Of a stretch of 64,000 nt of DNA, positions 52,501-60,862 are shown in pieces. Within the stretch, counting starts at the first letter, position 1, and each line of letters begins with the position of its first letter. The DNA is from Emiliania huxleyi CCMP1516. Taxonomy: Eukaryota; Haptophyta; Isochrysidales; Noelaerhabdaceae. The position numbers were made by a program, and so were the translations under genes. Below the pieces are notes generated by a model. That model was not told the origin of the DNA. It was given only the letters and a program-made list of their open reading frames with translations, and made no database searches. Location: positions 247,662 to 311,661 of the forward strand of contig NW_005202237.1 of NCBI RefSeq assembly GCF_000372725.1, read 5' to 3'.

Positions 52501-54288
52501 TAAGAGTGGTGTTAGGAGTGGTGCCCGCCCCCGCATCCCTCTCCTCCGCAGCGACTCCCTTCTGCCCGCGGCCCCGCGCGCAGCCCCCCGCCCCTTCGGC
52601 CCTCCCCCTCGGCGGCGGGGCGGTGCAGGGAGGGGCAGGGGCAGGGAGGTGCTCGCGCCTGGAAGCGCTGGATCGTCTCCGGCGTGCGGAGGACCTGCTG
52701 CGGCGAGTCTGCGGCGAGCTTGGCCGCGCCTGTGAGGGCGGCGGAGGCGGGTGAGGGGCGGGTGGCGGCGACGGCTCGAGCGCGCACGCGTGTGGCGGCG
52801 GCGGTGGCGGTGTGTGGGTGTGTGGGTGGGGGGGTGGGTCCGAGGTTGTTGCGCGCCCTTGTAGTCTTGCGCGTTCATCAGCTGGTTGAACTGCTGCCCG
52901 AAGAGCTGCTCGGCGCCGGGGAGGTTGTTCCGGACGGCGAGCTTGAGCGCGAGGGGGTAGTTGTTGAGCTGCTTGCAGATGTAGGGCACGATGTTCGCCT
53001 CGTCCACCGTCACGCAGAGCACCTGCGCGTGGCGATGGCTGGTCCTTTGGCACGAGTCATTGTTCGCGCAGAAGCAGCGGCACGAGGCAGCGAGGCGCTG
53101 TGGGTGGTCCGCGGCAGGAGGTGGGCGCGGGAGGGGATGCGGGTGTGGGTGTGGAGAGGGAGGGGGGGGGGGGGGGGAACCTGCGCCGCCTCGGGCGGGA
53201 AGTAGATGTCCGCGTTCTTCTTGCCGAAGGGCGCAGCGCCCGGCTCGCGCGCCCCCGGCGCAACCTCGATGACGTGGAGCTTGGCGGCGGCGGCGGTCTT
53301 GGCGGCGAAGGTGAAGAGAGTGGAGTCGGAGGTGGCGCCGTCGCACTTCATCTCGTGGAAGGCGGCCGCGTGGCCTACAGACCGCCCCGCCCGCCCGTCA
53401 GGGCGACTCACGGGCGCGGTACGACGAGGCGAGTGACGGCGATGCGCCTTCGATCGGCTGCGAAACGTTCTTCTCCTTGGAGTAGAGCTGCATCGCGCCG
53501 ATGATGCGGTTGGTGCCCGGCTCGGACTTGATGCCGACCAGCACCTGCCGCCGCGCGAGGCGGGTCGGTTCCGGGAAGGCGGAGGGGGCAACAGGGGGTG
53601 GGGGGGTCGCGCTGCTCCGCGCTGTCGGCCGGCGGGGGCTGGCGGGGCGGCGAGGCGGCGGGGCGCACCATCCAGTTCTCCTTGGCGGAGGTCTTGTAGT
53701 TGATGATCTGGGTGTCGTTGAGCGTCGCGTGCCGGTCGAACATCTTGACGGGCTCCGACTGCCCCTCCATCGACCAGTGGTAGACGGCGTTGCCCGTCAC
53801 GAGCGCGACGGTCGACGGAGAGATCCACTTCCAGTAGACGACGGGCTCGGTGAGCTGGTGGGACTTCATCTTCGACTTCATCTCCATGTTGAAGATCTGA
53901 AGATAGTTGTTCGCCTTGAGCGCGATCACCTTGGACACCGGGTTCATGATCGCCGACTCGGCTGTGATCGGCCGGCGCTGCGGCTCCGTCGGCGTCGCCA
54001 TGTCGATGATCACCACCTGCACCTGCCCGTTCACCTCCTCGCGGACGCAGATGTACTTCTCGGACTCCATCGTCAGCGAGGCGAAGGAGATGAACTGCGG
54101 GTTGATGCCCACATTCGTCAGCTGGACGAGCTGCGAGGCGAGGGGGAGGAGGAGCACGCGTCAGGAGCGCCGTCGCCAGCGCTGTGCAGTGCCTTCCAGC
54201 CGCCCCCGCACTCGCGGCGCGGCGCCGCCGGTCCACCCACGCCCCGGCGCACCTCCTGAAACTTGATAGGCAGCCCTTGCGCAGCCAT
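46599..54288 (-). CDS. CHC: Clathrin heavy chain
   Basis: ATG at 54288; exon 1 is 12 codons ([12 protein letters not shown]), intron 54252-54131, then [20 protein letters not shown], the N-terminal beta-propeller ([40 protein letters not shown]) and the linker. Alpha-zigzag heavy-chain repeats continue through [20 protein letters not shown] and [20 protein letters not shown] to the distal leg and trimerisation region [10 protein letters not shown] and [20 protein letters not shown]. The C-terminus is Gly/Tyr-rich, [11 protein letters not shown]; stop at 46599-46601. It forms the triskelion coat of endocytic and trans-Golgi vesicles. Many introns; GC-AG examples are 50277-50176, 49407-49331, 48610-48534 and one between 51645 and 51535. 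The intron 48413-47346 is about ten times the usual size and contains an N gap. Confidence 0.95.
47346..48413 (-). other. Oversized clathrin intron with gap, A-run and duplicated sequence
   Basis: Exons end RVDH and resume [19 protein letters not shown]; 1,068 nt including 100 N. Inside are an A-rich run (47562-47603), the partial copy of 43850-43925 at about 47905-47985, and the exact inverted 195-bp copy at 48166-48360. Confidence 0.8.
47462..47561. other. Assembly gap (100 N)
   Basis: Exactly 100 Ns followed by a 42-base A-rich run, within the large clathrin intron. Confidence 1.
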
Positions 54289-54700
54289 GACCACCTAAGC
54301 ACACAGAGAAAGCATGTGGGCGGTCGTTCGACGCAGCGTGCGCAGACTTGGCAGCGCAGAGCTGTGGAGGTGGCGCCGCGAGGGTCCGGGGTCCGTCCAC
54401 TGCAGGCGCGAGGCGTGGAGGTGCCCCTATGGCTTGCGGGGCGGCCCGCGGCGCACCGATGGATCACGACTTCAGACCTTGAACCTCCTCTCTCACAGCG
54501 GGCAGAGGCAGGCGCCGAAGGGCAAGGCTCTGTGTCGGTCATGAACAGCAAAAGTAACTCGGGTTTGCGCTGTTTTGGGCAGTGAAAAACGGTGTGAAGG
54601 AGAACGCAGCAAGGCCGTTCTGCTCAAACAACTTTCTCTCCAGAGAGAGAAAACTTTTTAATTCGAAAATCGAGGAGGTGGTTATCCTTGGTCTTGTTGC

Positions 54701-54701
54701 G

Positions 54702-54797
<96 letters not shown>

Positions 54798-54813
54798 CCG
54801 GCCGGCCGGCCGC
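54701..54813. repeat. (GCCT)n microsatellite, about 25 units, then (CCGG)n
   Basis: An uninterrupted tetranucleotide tract at 54701-54798 passing into CCGG repeats, in the region between the clathrin start (-) and the MFS-like gene (+). Being in a possible shared promoter region it could vary expression; not shown. Confidence 0.95.
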
Positions 54814-55076
54814 TGCTGCCTTCTGACTGTCTGTCGCTGTCTGTCCGTAGAGATTGTGACAGAGAGTATTTGGACCAACAAAACAATGAGTTTCTTCGAG
54901 ATTTTGTTGCGAGTGTCCGTGCGTGGGTGTTGTAGTCTGCTAGTCTCTGTGCTGCGACCGTGAGCCCGGGGCTGTGCTTTTTGAATGTCTTTTTAGTCCT
55001 AGTCTTAGTGAAAGAAGAAGTTAGCAAAGTTGCCGCGGCGTACGCCCGGGGGCTGAGCGTTGCTCGCTCGCCGGCG

Positions 55077-56864
55077 ATGGACAGGCGGCGCGTCCTTCAG
55101 CAGGTGGCTCACGAGGCCCATGAAGAGGTTCTCAGGCGTGGTTACCAGTGGGCGGCGCCCAAGGTCGACCCGGTTGCTGCGAGCGCTGCCGGCCAAGACG
55201 ACAAGCATGGAGAGGCAGCATTGGAGCGCGCCTTGGGGGAGGCGTGCGACTCGCCAGCGCCAGCTCGACCGCCAAAGCCGCTCAGTGAACGGTCGGTGAC
55301 CGCAGTAGCTTGTGCGGCCGCCATTGCAGCGGCCACCGCGGCGCACCAGCCAGGGCCATGGGTGCCGCTCGCGCCATTGCAGCTCGGTGCAGTGAAGAGG
55401 CCACCGCTGGTGGGGTTTTGGAGCGGTCTCCTCACCGCCACTTTCCACCTTGGTATCACGGTGGACCAAATCTGCCCGCGGACAGTCTCGCCAGTCCGAA
55501 GACAGCGAGAGCTCTGCGTGCGGCTTGCATTGCTTGCGGCGGCTTCGCTCAGCCTCGGGCTCACCACCTCATTTGGTTTTGCACTGAGCTGCCGAGCGCT
55601 CACCGGACTAGCCGCGGCGCCCTTTCAGCGTGCGGTGCGCCACTGCCTCGTCTCTGATCCCGCCGCGCCGCCGCAGCGATCGCTCCTCGACCCAACACGA
55701 CTGAACGTGGCGGTGGCTAGTGGTGCCAGTTTCCTTCTGCCTCCGATCATCGGGTCCCTGGTGGGCACTGTTCGCAGCGGTCTCGAGTTGGGGGGGAATG
55801 AGACTAGCGGCGTCGGCGGCGATGGCCCAGACGACGGCTTGGCCCGCCCATTTCTGGCTCCGTGCCTCGCCTCTGCTGCGCTATGTCTCGGCGCCTCAGC
55901 GGCGGCGGTGCTCCTGCCTGCCACGGCCACCGCAGCCACTGCCACTGCGGCCGCTTGCGTCAATGTGGAGCACCACAGAGCCGCGCCTGCTATGCGGGGC
56001 GCGGCGGCAGCCCTCAAGGCGGTCGGCGGACGGCCCTCACGGTACAAGCCCCTGGGTAATCCTGGCGGCGGGTCTTTGAGTGGCGACAGCAGATGCGGGA
56101 GCGGAAGCAGTGAGAGCAGCGAACCCCTCCCTCGAGCGGCGATCAGTGTGCTGGCGGCCGCCGGGCTCTTGGCCCTAGCTGAGACTGCGTACAACGAGGC
56201 GCTCCTGCTCTGGATTGTCTTGGGCACTGGCGCAGGCGGCGACGCCGACGCCGGTGGCCTCGGCCCTCGCTCGGGCGCCGCCTTGCTCAGCGCAGAAGGG
56301 CTCGGCGTGCTCGCCTTTTCTCGGCTCGGCCGCCCGCGGGTCGCCGCGCCCGAGACGCGTTGTGTTCGGCTTGCGCTTGCTACCGCCGCCGCTTACGCCT
56401 CTTTGCCTGCGCTGCCTCGCCTCGCCACTCCGCAGTTCCTTCTACCGCTCCTCCTGCTACACACTGCGCTCGGCGCCGCCTTGAGCGCCGCCGCCGCCGC
56501 CGCCTGCCTCGAGATGCTCTCCGCAGTTTGTCCCGAGGGCGGACAGCGGCGCGTAGCGGCCGGGCTGCACACGCGCGTGACGAGTGGTGCGGCCGTGGCC
56601 GCCGCTCCCCTCGGCGGTGCGTGTTTTGCGTGGTCCGTCTCCTCGCCCGCAGCGCCCGTAGGCACCCCGCTTGCCTTTGTCCTCTGTGGCGGGCTGAGTG
56701 CCACGGCTGCGCGGGCGGCCTTTGTCGGCGCGCGTGCCGCACGGGCGCAGCGCACAGTCTGCGAGGCGATCAGCCGGGTGGCGGCGCCGAGGGCTCCGAG
56801 GGCCATGCCCGTTGCGCCGGAGGGAGAGCGTGTTCGATTGGGCCGCAGCCTGCAAGCAAGTTAA
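55077..56864 (+). CDS. MFS-type multi-pass transporter, divergent
   Basis: ATG at 55077 (MDRRRVLQQVAHEAHEEVLR); 595 residues; stop at 56862-56864; apparently single exon. After a hydrophilic N-terminus of about 60 residues there are roughly 10-12 hydrophobic segments, for example PPLVGFWSGLLTATFHLGIT, LCVRLALLAAASLSLGLTTS, LLPPIIGSLVGTV, FLLPLLLLHTALGAALSAAA and TPLAFVLCGGLSATAARAAF. A hydrophilic Gly/Ser loop in the middle matches the MFS 6+6 layout. FGFALSCRALTGLAAAPFQR resembles the fourth-helix R-x-x-x-G region of drug:H+ antiporters. Substrate unknown; the MFS assignment is from layout, not a firm motif. Confidence 0.6.
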   Translation: MDRRRVLQQVAHEAHEEVLRRGYQWAAPKVDPVAASAAGQDDKHGEAALERALGEACDSPAPARPPKPLSERSVTAVACAAAIAAATAAHQPGPWVPLAPLQLGAVKRPPLVGFWSGLLTATFHLGITVDQICPRTVSPVRRQRELCVRLALLAAASLSLGLTTSFGFALSCRALTGLAAAPFQRAVRHCLVSDPAAPPQRSLLDPTRLNVAVASGASFLLPPIIGSLVGTVRSGLELGGNETSGVGGDGPDDGLARPFLAPCLASAALCLGASAAAVLLPATATAATATAAACVNVEHHRAAPAMRGAAAALKAVGGRPSRYKPLGNPGGGSLSGDSRCGSGSSESSEPLPRAAISVLAAAGLLALAETAYNEALLLWIVLGTGAGGDADAGGLGPRSGAALLSAEGLGVLAFSRLGRPRVAAPETRCVRLALATAAAYASLPALPRLATPQFLLPLLLLHTALGAALSAAAAAACLEMLSAVCPEGGQRRVAAGLHTRVTSGAAVAAAPLGGACFAWSVSSPAAPVGTPLAFVLCGGLSATAARAAFVGARAARAQRTVCEAISRVAAPRAPRAMPVAPEGERVRLGRSLQAS

Positions 56865-57016
56865 CCAGAAATGACTCGGTACGAAAGTGCGGCCGCGAAC
56901 TCCCCAAAGCGGCCGCCCACGCTTTCTCACACGACGCAATTGATGCACGCGCCAGTCGCTTGGAGACGTTTACACCTTACCTTATATACGGCGGCGCTTT
57001 ATGCCTTAGTCCTTGT

Positions 57017-57423
57017 ACAGCTTAGCTAGAGCTGTTTAACGTTGGGAGCTGAACAGTGTTGCTAGTGTTAACAGTAACAACAGAACAACAGTGGGGCTCC
57101 CCAACAACAGTAGCTAACGTTAGGCCGGCTGAACAACAATAAGGAAGGCCCTGGCAGTGTCCAGTGACCCATCCACGACAATCTCCAGCGTGCCGTCCAG
57201 TGCGGGTAATACCCGAAAATACCCGGAAACCCCCAGGTATTTTCGGGTTTTACCCGGGTTTTTGGCATTTTCTGCTTGCTGACCGCTGAACAACAGTAAC
57301 AACAGTAACAAACAGTAACAGCATATGAGCTGGGGTGAACACACTTGAACAACGTTAAGGATTTCACCCAACACTAGCGCAACTGTTAGGCCCAAAGTTA
57401 ATGTTAAACAGCTCTACAGCTTA
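57017..57423. mobile_element. hAT-like MITE (non-autonomous DNA transposon)
   Basis: Terminal inverted repeats TAGAGCTGTTTAAC at 57027-57040 and its complement at 57403-57416, with further imperfect symmetry inward (GCTAGTGTTG on both sides). ACAGCTTA occurs at 57017-57024 and 57416-57423, a possible 8-bp target-site duplication as in hAT elements (two extra bases separate it from the left repeat). The interior, about 400 bp, is much lower in G+C than its surroundings, has no ORF, and holds a hairpin at 57211-57248 (ACCCGAAAATACC arms). Confidence 0.6.
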
Positions 57424-57526
57424 CGTACACGTAAGACACGTCACCAACGCCGATTCTCTTTGAAGTTTGATCTCTCTGCGCGAAGGAAAAAGAAATAACA
57501 TGATACAGGTGTGCACATGGGCTAGT

Positions 57527-58102
57527 CTACCCGCTCGACGCACCTGCGAGCACGCTAGTCCAGTGCTGCAGCCCCGCAGTGGGCGACCTCTTCACCAGCG
57601 TGAGGCGCAGCAGCCTCCCCTCCCCCTGCCCGGGCGCATCCTCGAGCACCCAATCCGAGTCGTCAGGCAGCACCTTCCGCAGCAACGATCCCTGCAGCAC
57701 AGCCTGGCCGCACACCGCAAGCGAAAGCGAGGCCGGCAGCACGCGGCACGCCACGTCTCTTGCCCTCGCGCCGGCCGGAAGCGGCACCTCAACCACAACC
57801 TCGGACACAGTCTGACTCCATGAGAAGCCGTCGCCTTTGCCTGAAAACTTGCTCTCGTCGTCCGGCTCGAGCAGCTTCTGGAAGTAGCGTTCCTCCGCAA
57901 GGCCTTTGTGCTGCGGAGTTGAAGCTGTACCAGTGCCAGCGCCGAAGAAGGTCAGCACACCGACAAGCAGGCAGGCAGCGACGATGGCGCCGTGCCACCC
58001 GACAGCGCTAAGAGGCGCCTCGTTGCTGCTATCCGGATCGCATGTGGCGGCCGAAAGCGATGCGGCGGCCGCTAGCAGTCGCGACAGACGGGCGGGTTCC
58101 AT
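57527..58102 (-). CDS. Membrane-anchored CS-domain (NudC/p23-like) protein
   Basis: ATG at 58102; 191 residues; stop at 57527-57529. One N-terminal helix, AIVAACLLVGVLTFFGAG, precedes a CS domain: FSWSQTVSEVVVEVPLPAGA, LSLAVCGQAVLQGSLLRKVL, then SDWVLEDAPGQGEGRLLRLT and LQHWTSVLAG. The W-xx-T opening, the GQ-loop and the D/S-WxLED element are the NudC-type CS pattern, a co-chaperone fold working with Hsp90 or dynein regulators. A membrane anchor is unusual for that family and suggests organelle-surface or ER tethering (inference). Confidence 0.75.
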   Translation of the reverse strand: MEPARLSRLLAAAASLSAATCDPDSSNEAPLSAVGWHGAIVAACLLVGVLTFFGAGTGTASTPQHKGLAEERYFQKLLEPDDESKFSGKGDGFSWSQTVSEVVVEVPLPAGARARDVACRVLPASLSLAVCGQAVLQGSLLRKVLPDDSDWVLEDAPGQGEGRLLRLTLVKRSPTAGLQHWTSVLAGASSG

Positions 58103-58317
58103 GAAGCTCCAAGCACACGGCCCCTCCCTGGAGGGCAACCTCCAACCGCCGTCAGCAGCCTCGGTGTGAAATACACGAAAGAATCGATCTCAACGGACTT
58201 GGTACACCGAGCAGCTGGCTCCGCGAGATTCTGGAGGAGCAGCCTCGAACAAAAGAAAAAGCGCCCGCCGCAAGGGCAAACAGCGCGTTGCCGCCCTACG
58301 CACAGATATATACACGT
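58103..58317. promoter_or_regulatory. Divergent promoter region
   Basis: 215 bp separate the starts of the CS-domain gene (-) and the fucosyltransferase-like gene (+). A TATATA stretch lies at about 58306-58311, immediately before the plus-strand ATG, rather close for a TATA box. Confidence 0.35.
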
Positions 58318-59481
58318 ATGTCTGCATCCGCGCTCCGCAGCCCCCGCCAGATTGGACATTCGACGCCCGCCACCGGCTCGTGCGCTTACTTTGAGGACGC
58401 GTACCCCGCGCAGCACGCCCGGTGGCTGTCCGAGGGCCGTTTGCTGCTGTACTGCCCCTCCTCGTCCGGCTTTGGCGCGTGGCTGTTTGGCCTCCAGTCG
58501 CTCGTTGCCGCGTCCGTCCTGACAGAGCGAGCGCTGATCCTGGCCTGCCCTGGATTCGCCACGTGTGGGGACGGCCGAGGTGTCGAGAGGACCATCCGCA
58601 AGTGGTTTCGTGGCAGAGGCTTTGACTGGCAGCCTGAGGGCTGGGAGAGGTTGCCGGGAGTGGCGAGGGAAGGGGAGGTGCCAGTGCCGCCGTCGCGCAG
58701 CCACTTCCCCGACCGGTCATCGCGCATGTCGCCGCCGGTCTTCAATGTTGCAGAGTGGCACCTGTGGATGCGATGGCCGCGTCCAATCGTGTACAACCGC
58801 ACGCATGTATCAGGTCTCCTTGTGACCGACCGCCCGAGCGTGGTCAAGCTCTGCGCGGGGGAGCACACTGCGCCAGACAAGTTCTTCGAGCGCGGTCCGG
58901 GACCAGTTCAGAACGCCGCTCTTTTCAGAGCACGGACCGGCATCGAGAAGTGGTCGGTCCGGTCGATGCAATGCGCACTGCGCGCTTTTCTGGAGCCAAC
59001 AGCCGCGCTCCGGCGCACGATGGGAAGAGTCGTGCCCGACAACGCCCCCTTTGTGGTGATGCACGCCCGGCTGGGCGACGGCTCCATGCAGAGAGAGTCG
59101 AGCAGCACGCGCTGGAAGTGGTCGAAGGAGCGGCGGCAGGTCTTCCGCAACGGGACCGCGACCGACGGCGCGCTACGGGGTGTGCTGGATCGCTTTGCGG
59201 CGGAGCACGAGGCGCTGCCGCACGTGGTGGTGACGGACACGCAGCGGGTGGCGGAGCTCGCCGAGGAGAGAGGCATGCTCACGACGCGCAAGCTCGGCCG
59301 GCCAGTGCACCTCGGGCAGACGGACGTGTCCCGTGTGTCCGAGGACGACGTCTTAGCCCTCTATGCCGACTGGCTCCTCATGCGCCGCGCCGCGCACGCC
59401 TACCGGCTCGGCCTATCGTCGCTCATGCTCTCGGCGCGTGTCGCGGCCGGAGACCCGGAAAACATCACCACTTTTTCTTAG
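58318..59481 (+). CDS. Fucosyltransferase-like glycosyltransferase
   Basis: ATG at 58318; 387 residues; stop at 59479-59481. Layout matches fucosyltransferases of the GT23/GT37/O-FucT type: an N-terminal helix-loop SGFGAWLFGLQSLVAASVLT (equivalent to the G-x-G-N-R-L region), a central APFVVMHARLGDGSMQ (the H-x-R-x-G-D GDP-fucose motif, here HARLGD), then LPHVVVTDTQRVAELAEERG and DVLALYADWLLMRRAAHAYR with LGLSSLMLSA (donor-site D and S residues). Probably a Golgi or ER enzyme, though no clear signal anchor is seen at this start. The acceptor is unknown. Confidence 0.7.
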   Translation: MSASALRSPRQIGHSTPATGSCAYFEDAYPAQHARWLSEGRLLLYCPSSSGFGAWLFGLQSLVAASVLTERALILACPGFATCGDGRGVERTIRKWFRGRGFDWQPEGWERLPGVAREGEVPVPPSRSHFPDRSSRMSPPVFNVAEWHLWMRWPRPIVYNRTHVSGLLVTDRPSVVKLCAGEHTAPDKFFERGPGPVQNAALFRARTGIEKWSVRSMQCALRAFLEPTAALRRTMGRVVPDNAPFVVMHARLGDGSMQRESSSTRWKWSKERRQVFRNGTATDGALRGVLDRFAAEHEALPHVVVTDTQRVAELAEERGMLTTRKLGRPVHLGQTDVSRVSEDDVLALYADWLLMRRAAHAYRLGLSSLMLSARVAAGDPENITTFS

Positions 59482-59735
59482 AGCCCTCTCCGTGTGTCGG
59501 ACGTCGCGTGAGGCGTATGTGTTTTTGGCGCGGGCCGCGGCGGCGCGGGTCGTGGCCGTGGCGGCGTGTGGGGCGTGTGAAAGGTTGTTCTCCGATTCTC
59601 ACGCCGGTAAAGCCGCCGTAAAGCGTATATCTCCGCGCGCGGGTCGCGCTTGTGCTGTGAGATGACCTCGCTTCGAGAGCGAGCCGCCTCCGCTTGAGCG
59701 CTTTTTTTTTACTGGTTTGGTGCTTTGGAACGCAC

Positions 59736-60161
59736 TCAGCCCGAGACTCGTCTACTCTGGCGCACCAGACACGGCCGGAGCAAGCTCTCGGGCAGAGCAG
59801 CGTCGCAGTCGGCGCTGGGCTGACGCTGGGCGCTGCACGCGCGCCACGCCGGTGCCGCTGCTGCCTGCCGATCGCCTGCACGAGCGAGCGCATCCAGGGA
59901 GGAGGGCGACAGTTGGGCGAAGATGCTCTCGCGGAGCTCACAGGGCAGCGCATCGAGACGGTCGGCAGGTGGAACGCCGCCGCTGGCGCCCAGCGAGTGA
60001 GAAGGCGACGGCGACGCGAAGAAAGAGGCGTCGATCACCGCGTACGGCGGGCGAGAAGAGGTCATTGAGCACGACACAGCTGTGGCTTGTGATCCGGACT
60101 GCCGAAGCGAACTTGAAGCAACTTCTTCACTAGTCTCGGCTTCTCCACATGAACCAAGCAT
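59736..60161 (-). CDS. F-box-like protein (short)
   Basis: ATG at 60161 (MLGSCGEAETSEEVASSSLR); stop at about 59736; 141 residues. A single recognisable element, LDALPCELRESIFAQLSPSS followed by LDALAR, fits the first helices of an F-box (L-P-x-E-L, I-F-x-x-L, S-L-x-x-L). No leucine-rich or WD repeats follow; later exons may be missed. F-box proteins recruit substrates to SCF ubiquitin ligases. The start region overlaps a 48-bp direct repeat. Confidence 0.4.
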   Translation of the reverse strand: MLGSCGEAETSEEVASSSLRQSGSQATAVSCSMTSSRPPYAVIDASFFASPSPSHSLGASGGVPPADRLDALPCELRESIFAQLSPSSLDALARAGDRQAAAAPAWRACSAQRQPSADCDAALPESLLRPCLVRQSRRVSG

Positions 60162-60607
60162 CGGCACCGTGAGGTGTGATACCCATTACGCGAGCAGAGG
60201 CTCGAGCTGAGTTCGCCGTGAGAGCCACGGTGGATCCCATGATAGCGTGAGAGCTTAGCATGCCACCAAGGAGAGGGTGGGTGGGAACCAAAGAGAGATG
60301 GCGCAGCCGGAGGGCTGGCGCCGTCAGAGAGGATGGAGCGGCCACAGAGGTGGCGCGGCATCAGGTCCCATGAGCAGGGAGAGAGCGCAGCGAGAGCGCC
60401 GCGCATGAGGAGCAAGGGCCAAGCGCGCTCGCGAAAGTAGGCGGCGAAAGCGCGCACCAGCTGAAGTGCAAGTTTGGTGTTCACAGCAGCGGAGGCTGAG
60501 TGAAGACCGCATGCGATGTGCGCGAGGGCACACGAGAGGGACTCAGGAGAGGTATCCGTGAGTACCCTACGATAAACTAGTGGCCTACCACGAGTTGGGG
60601 CCCCCAC
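60062..60607 (-). other. Open frame with no ATG, possible exon
   Basis: A 181-codon frame, helical and protein-like in part (LSCALAHIACGLHSASAAVN, LVRAFAAYFRERAWPLLLMR), overlaps the F-box-like ORF in another frame. No start and no domain. It could be an upstream exon of the F-box-like gene. Confidence 0.3.
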
Positions 60608-60682
60608 CCCAATCGTTATCGGCGGACTAGTTTATCTCGGCTTCTCCACATGAACCAAGCATCGGCACCGTGAGGTGTGATA
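60135..60682. repeat. 48-bp direct repeats 500 bp apart
   Basis: The segment 60135-60182 recurs at 60635-60682 (starts TCTCGGCTTCTCCAC). Between them, at 60571-60581 and 60626-60636, are GATAAACTAGT and its complement, forming a stem just before the second copy. Confidence 0.8.
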
Positions 60683-60862
60683 CATTGGTGCGTAAAGGGT
60701 CAGTCTGGAGTCGCGTGCCTCCACAACGGAAGAGCTACGCAGTACCTGACATCCCAACGCAGAGTGGAGGGAGCGGGTGCAGACGGACCTCGCATCCCAA
60801 TGAAGCCAGAAGAGGGGCAGATGCGCTCGTGACGAGGAGCGACCCCAGCGTGAAGCCTACAT

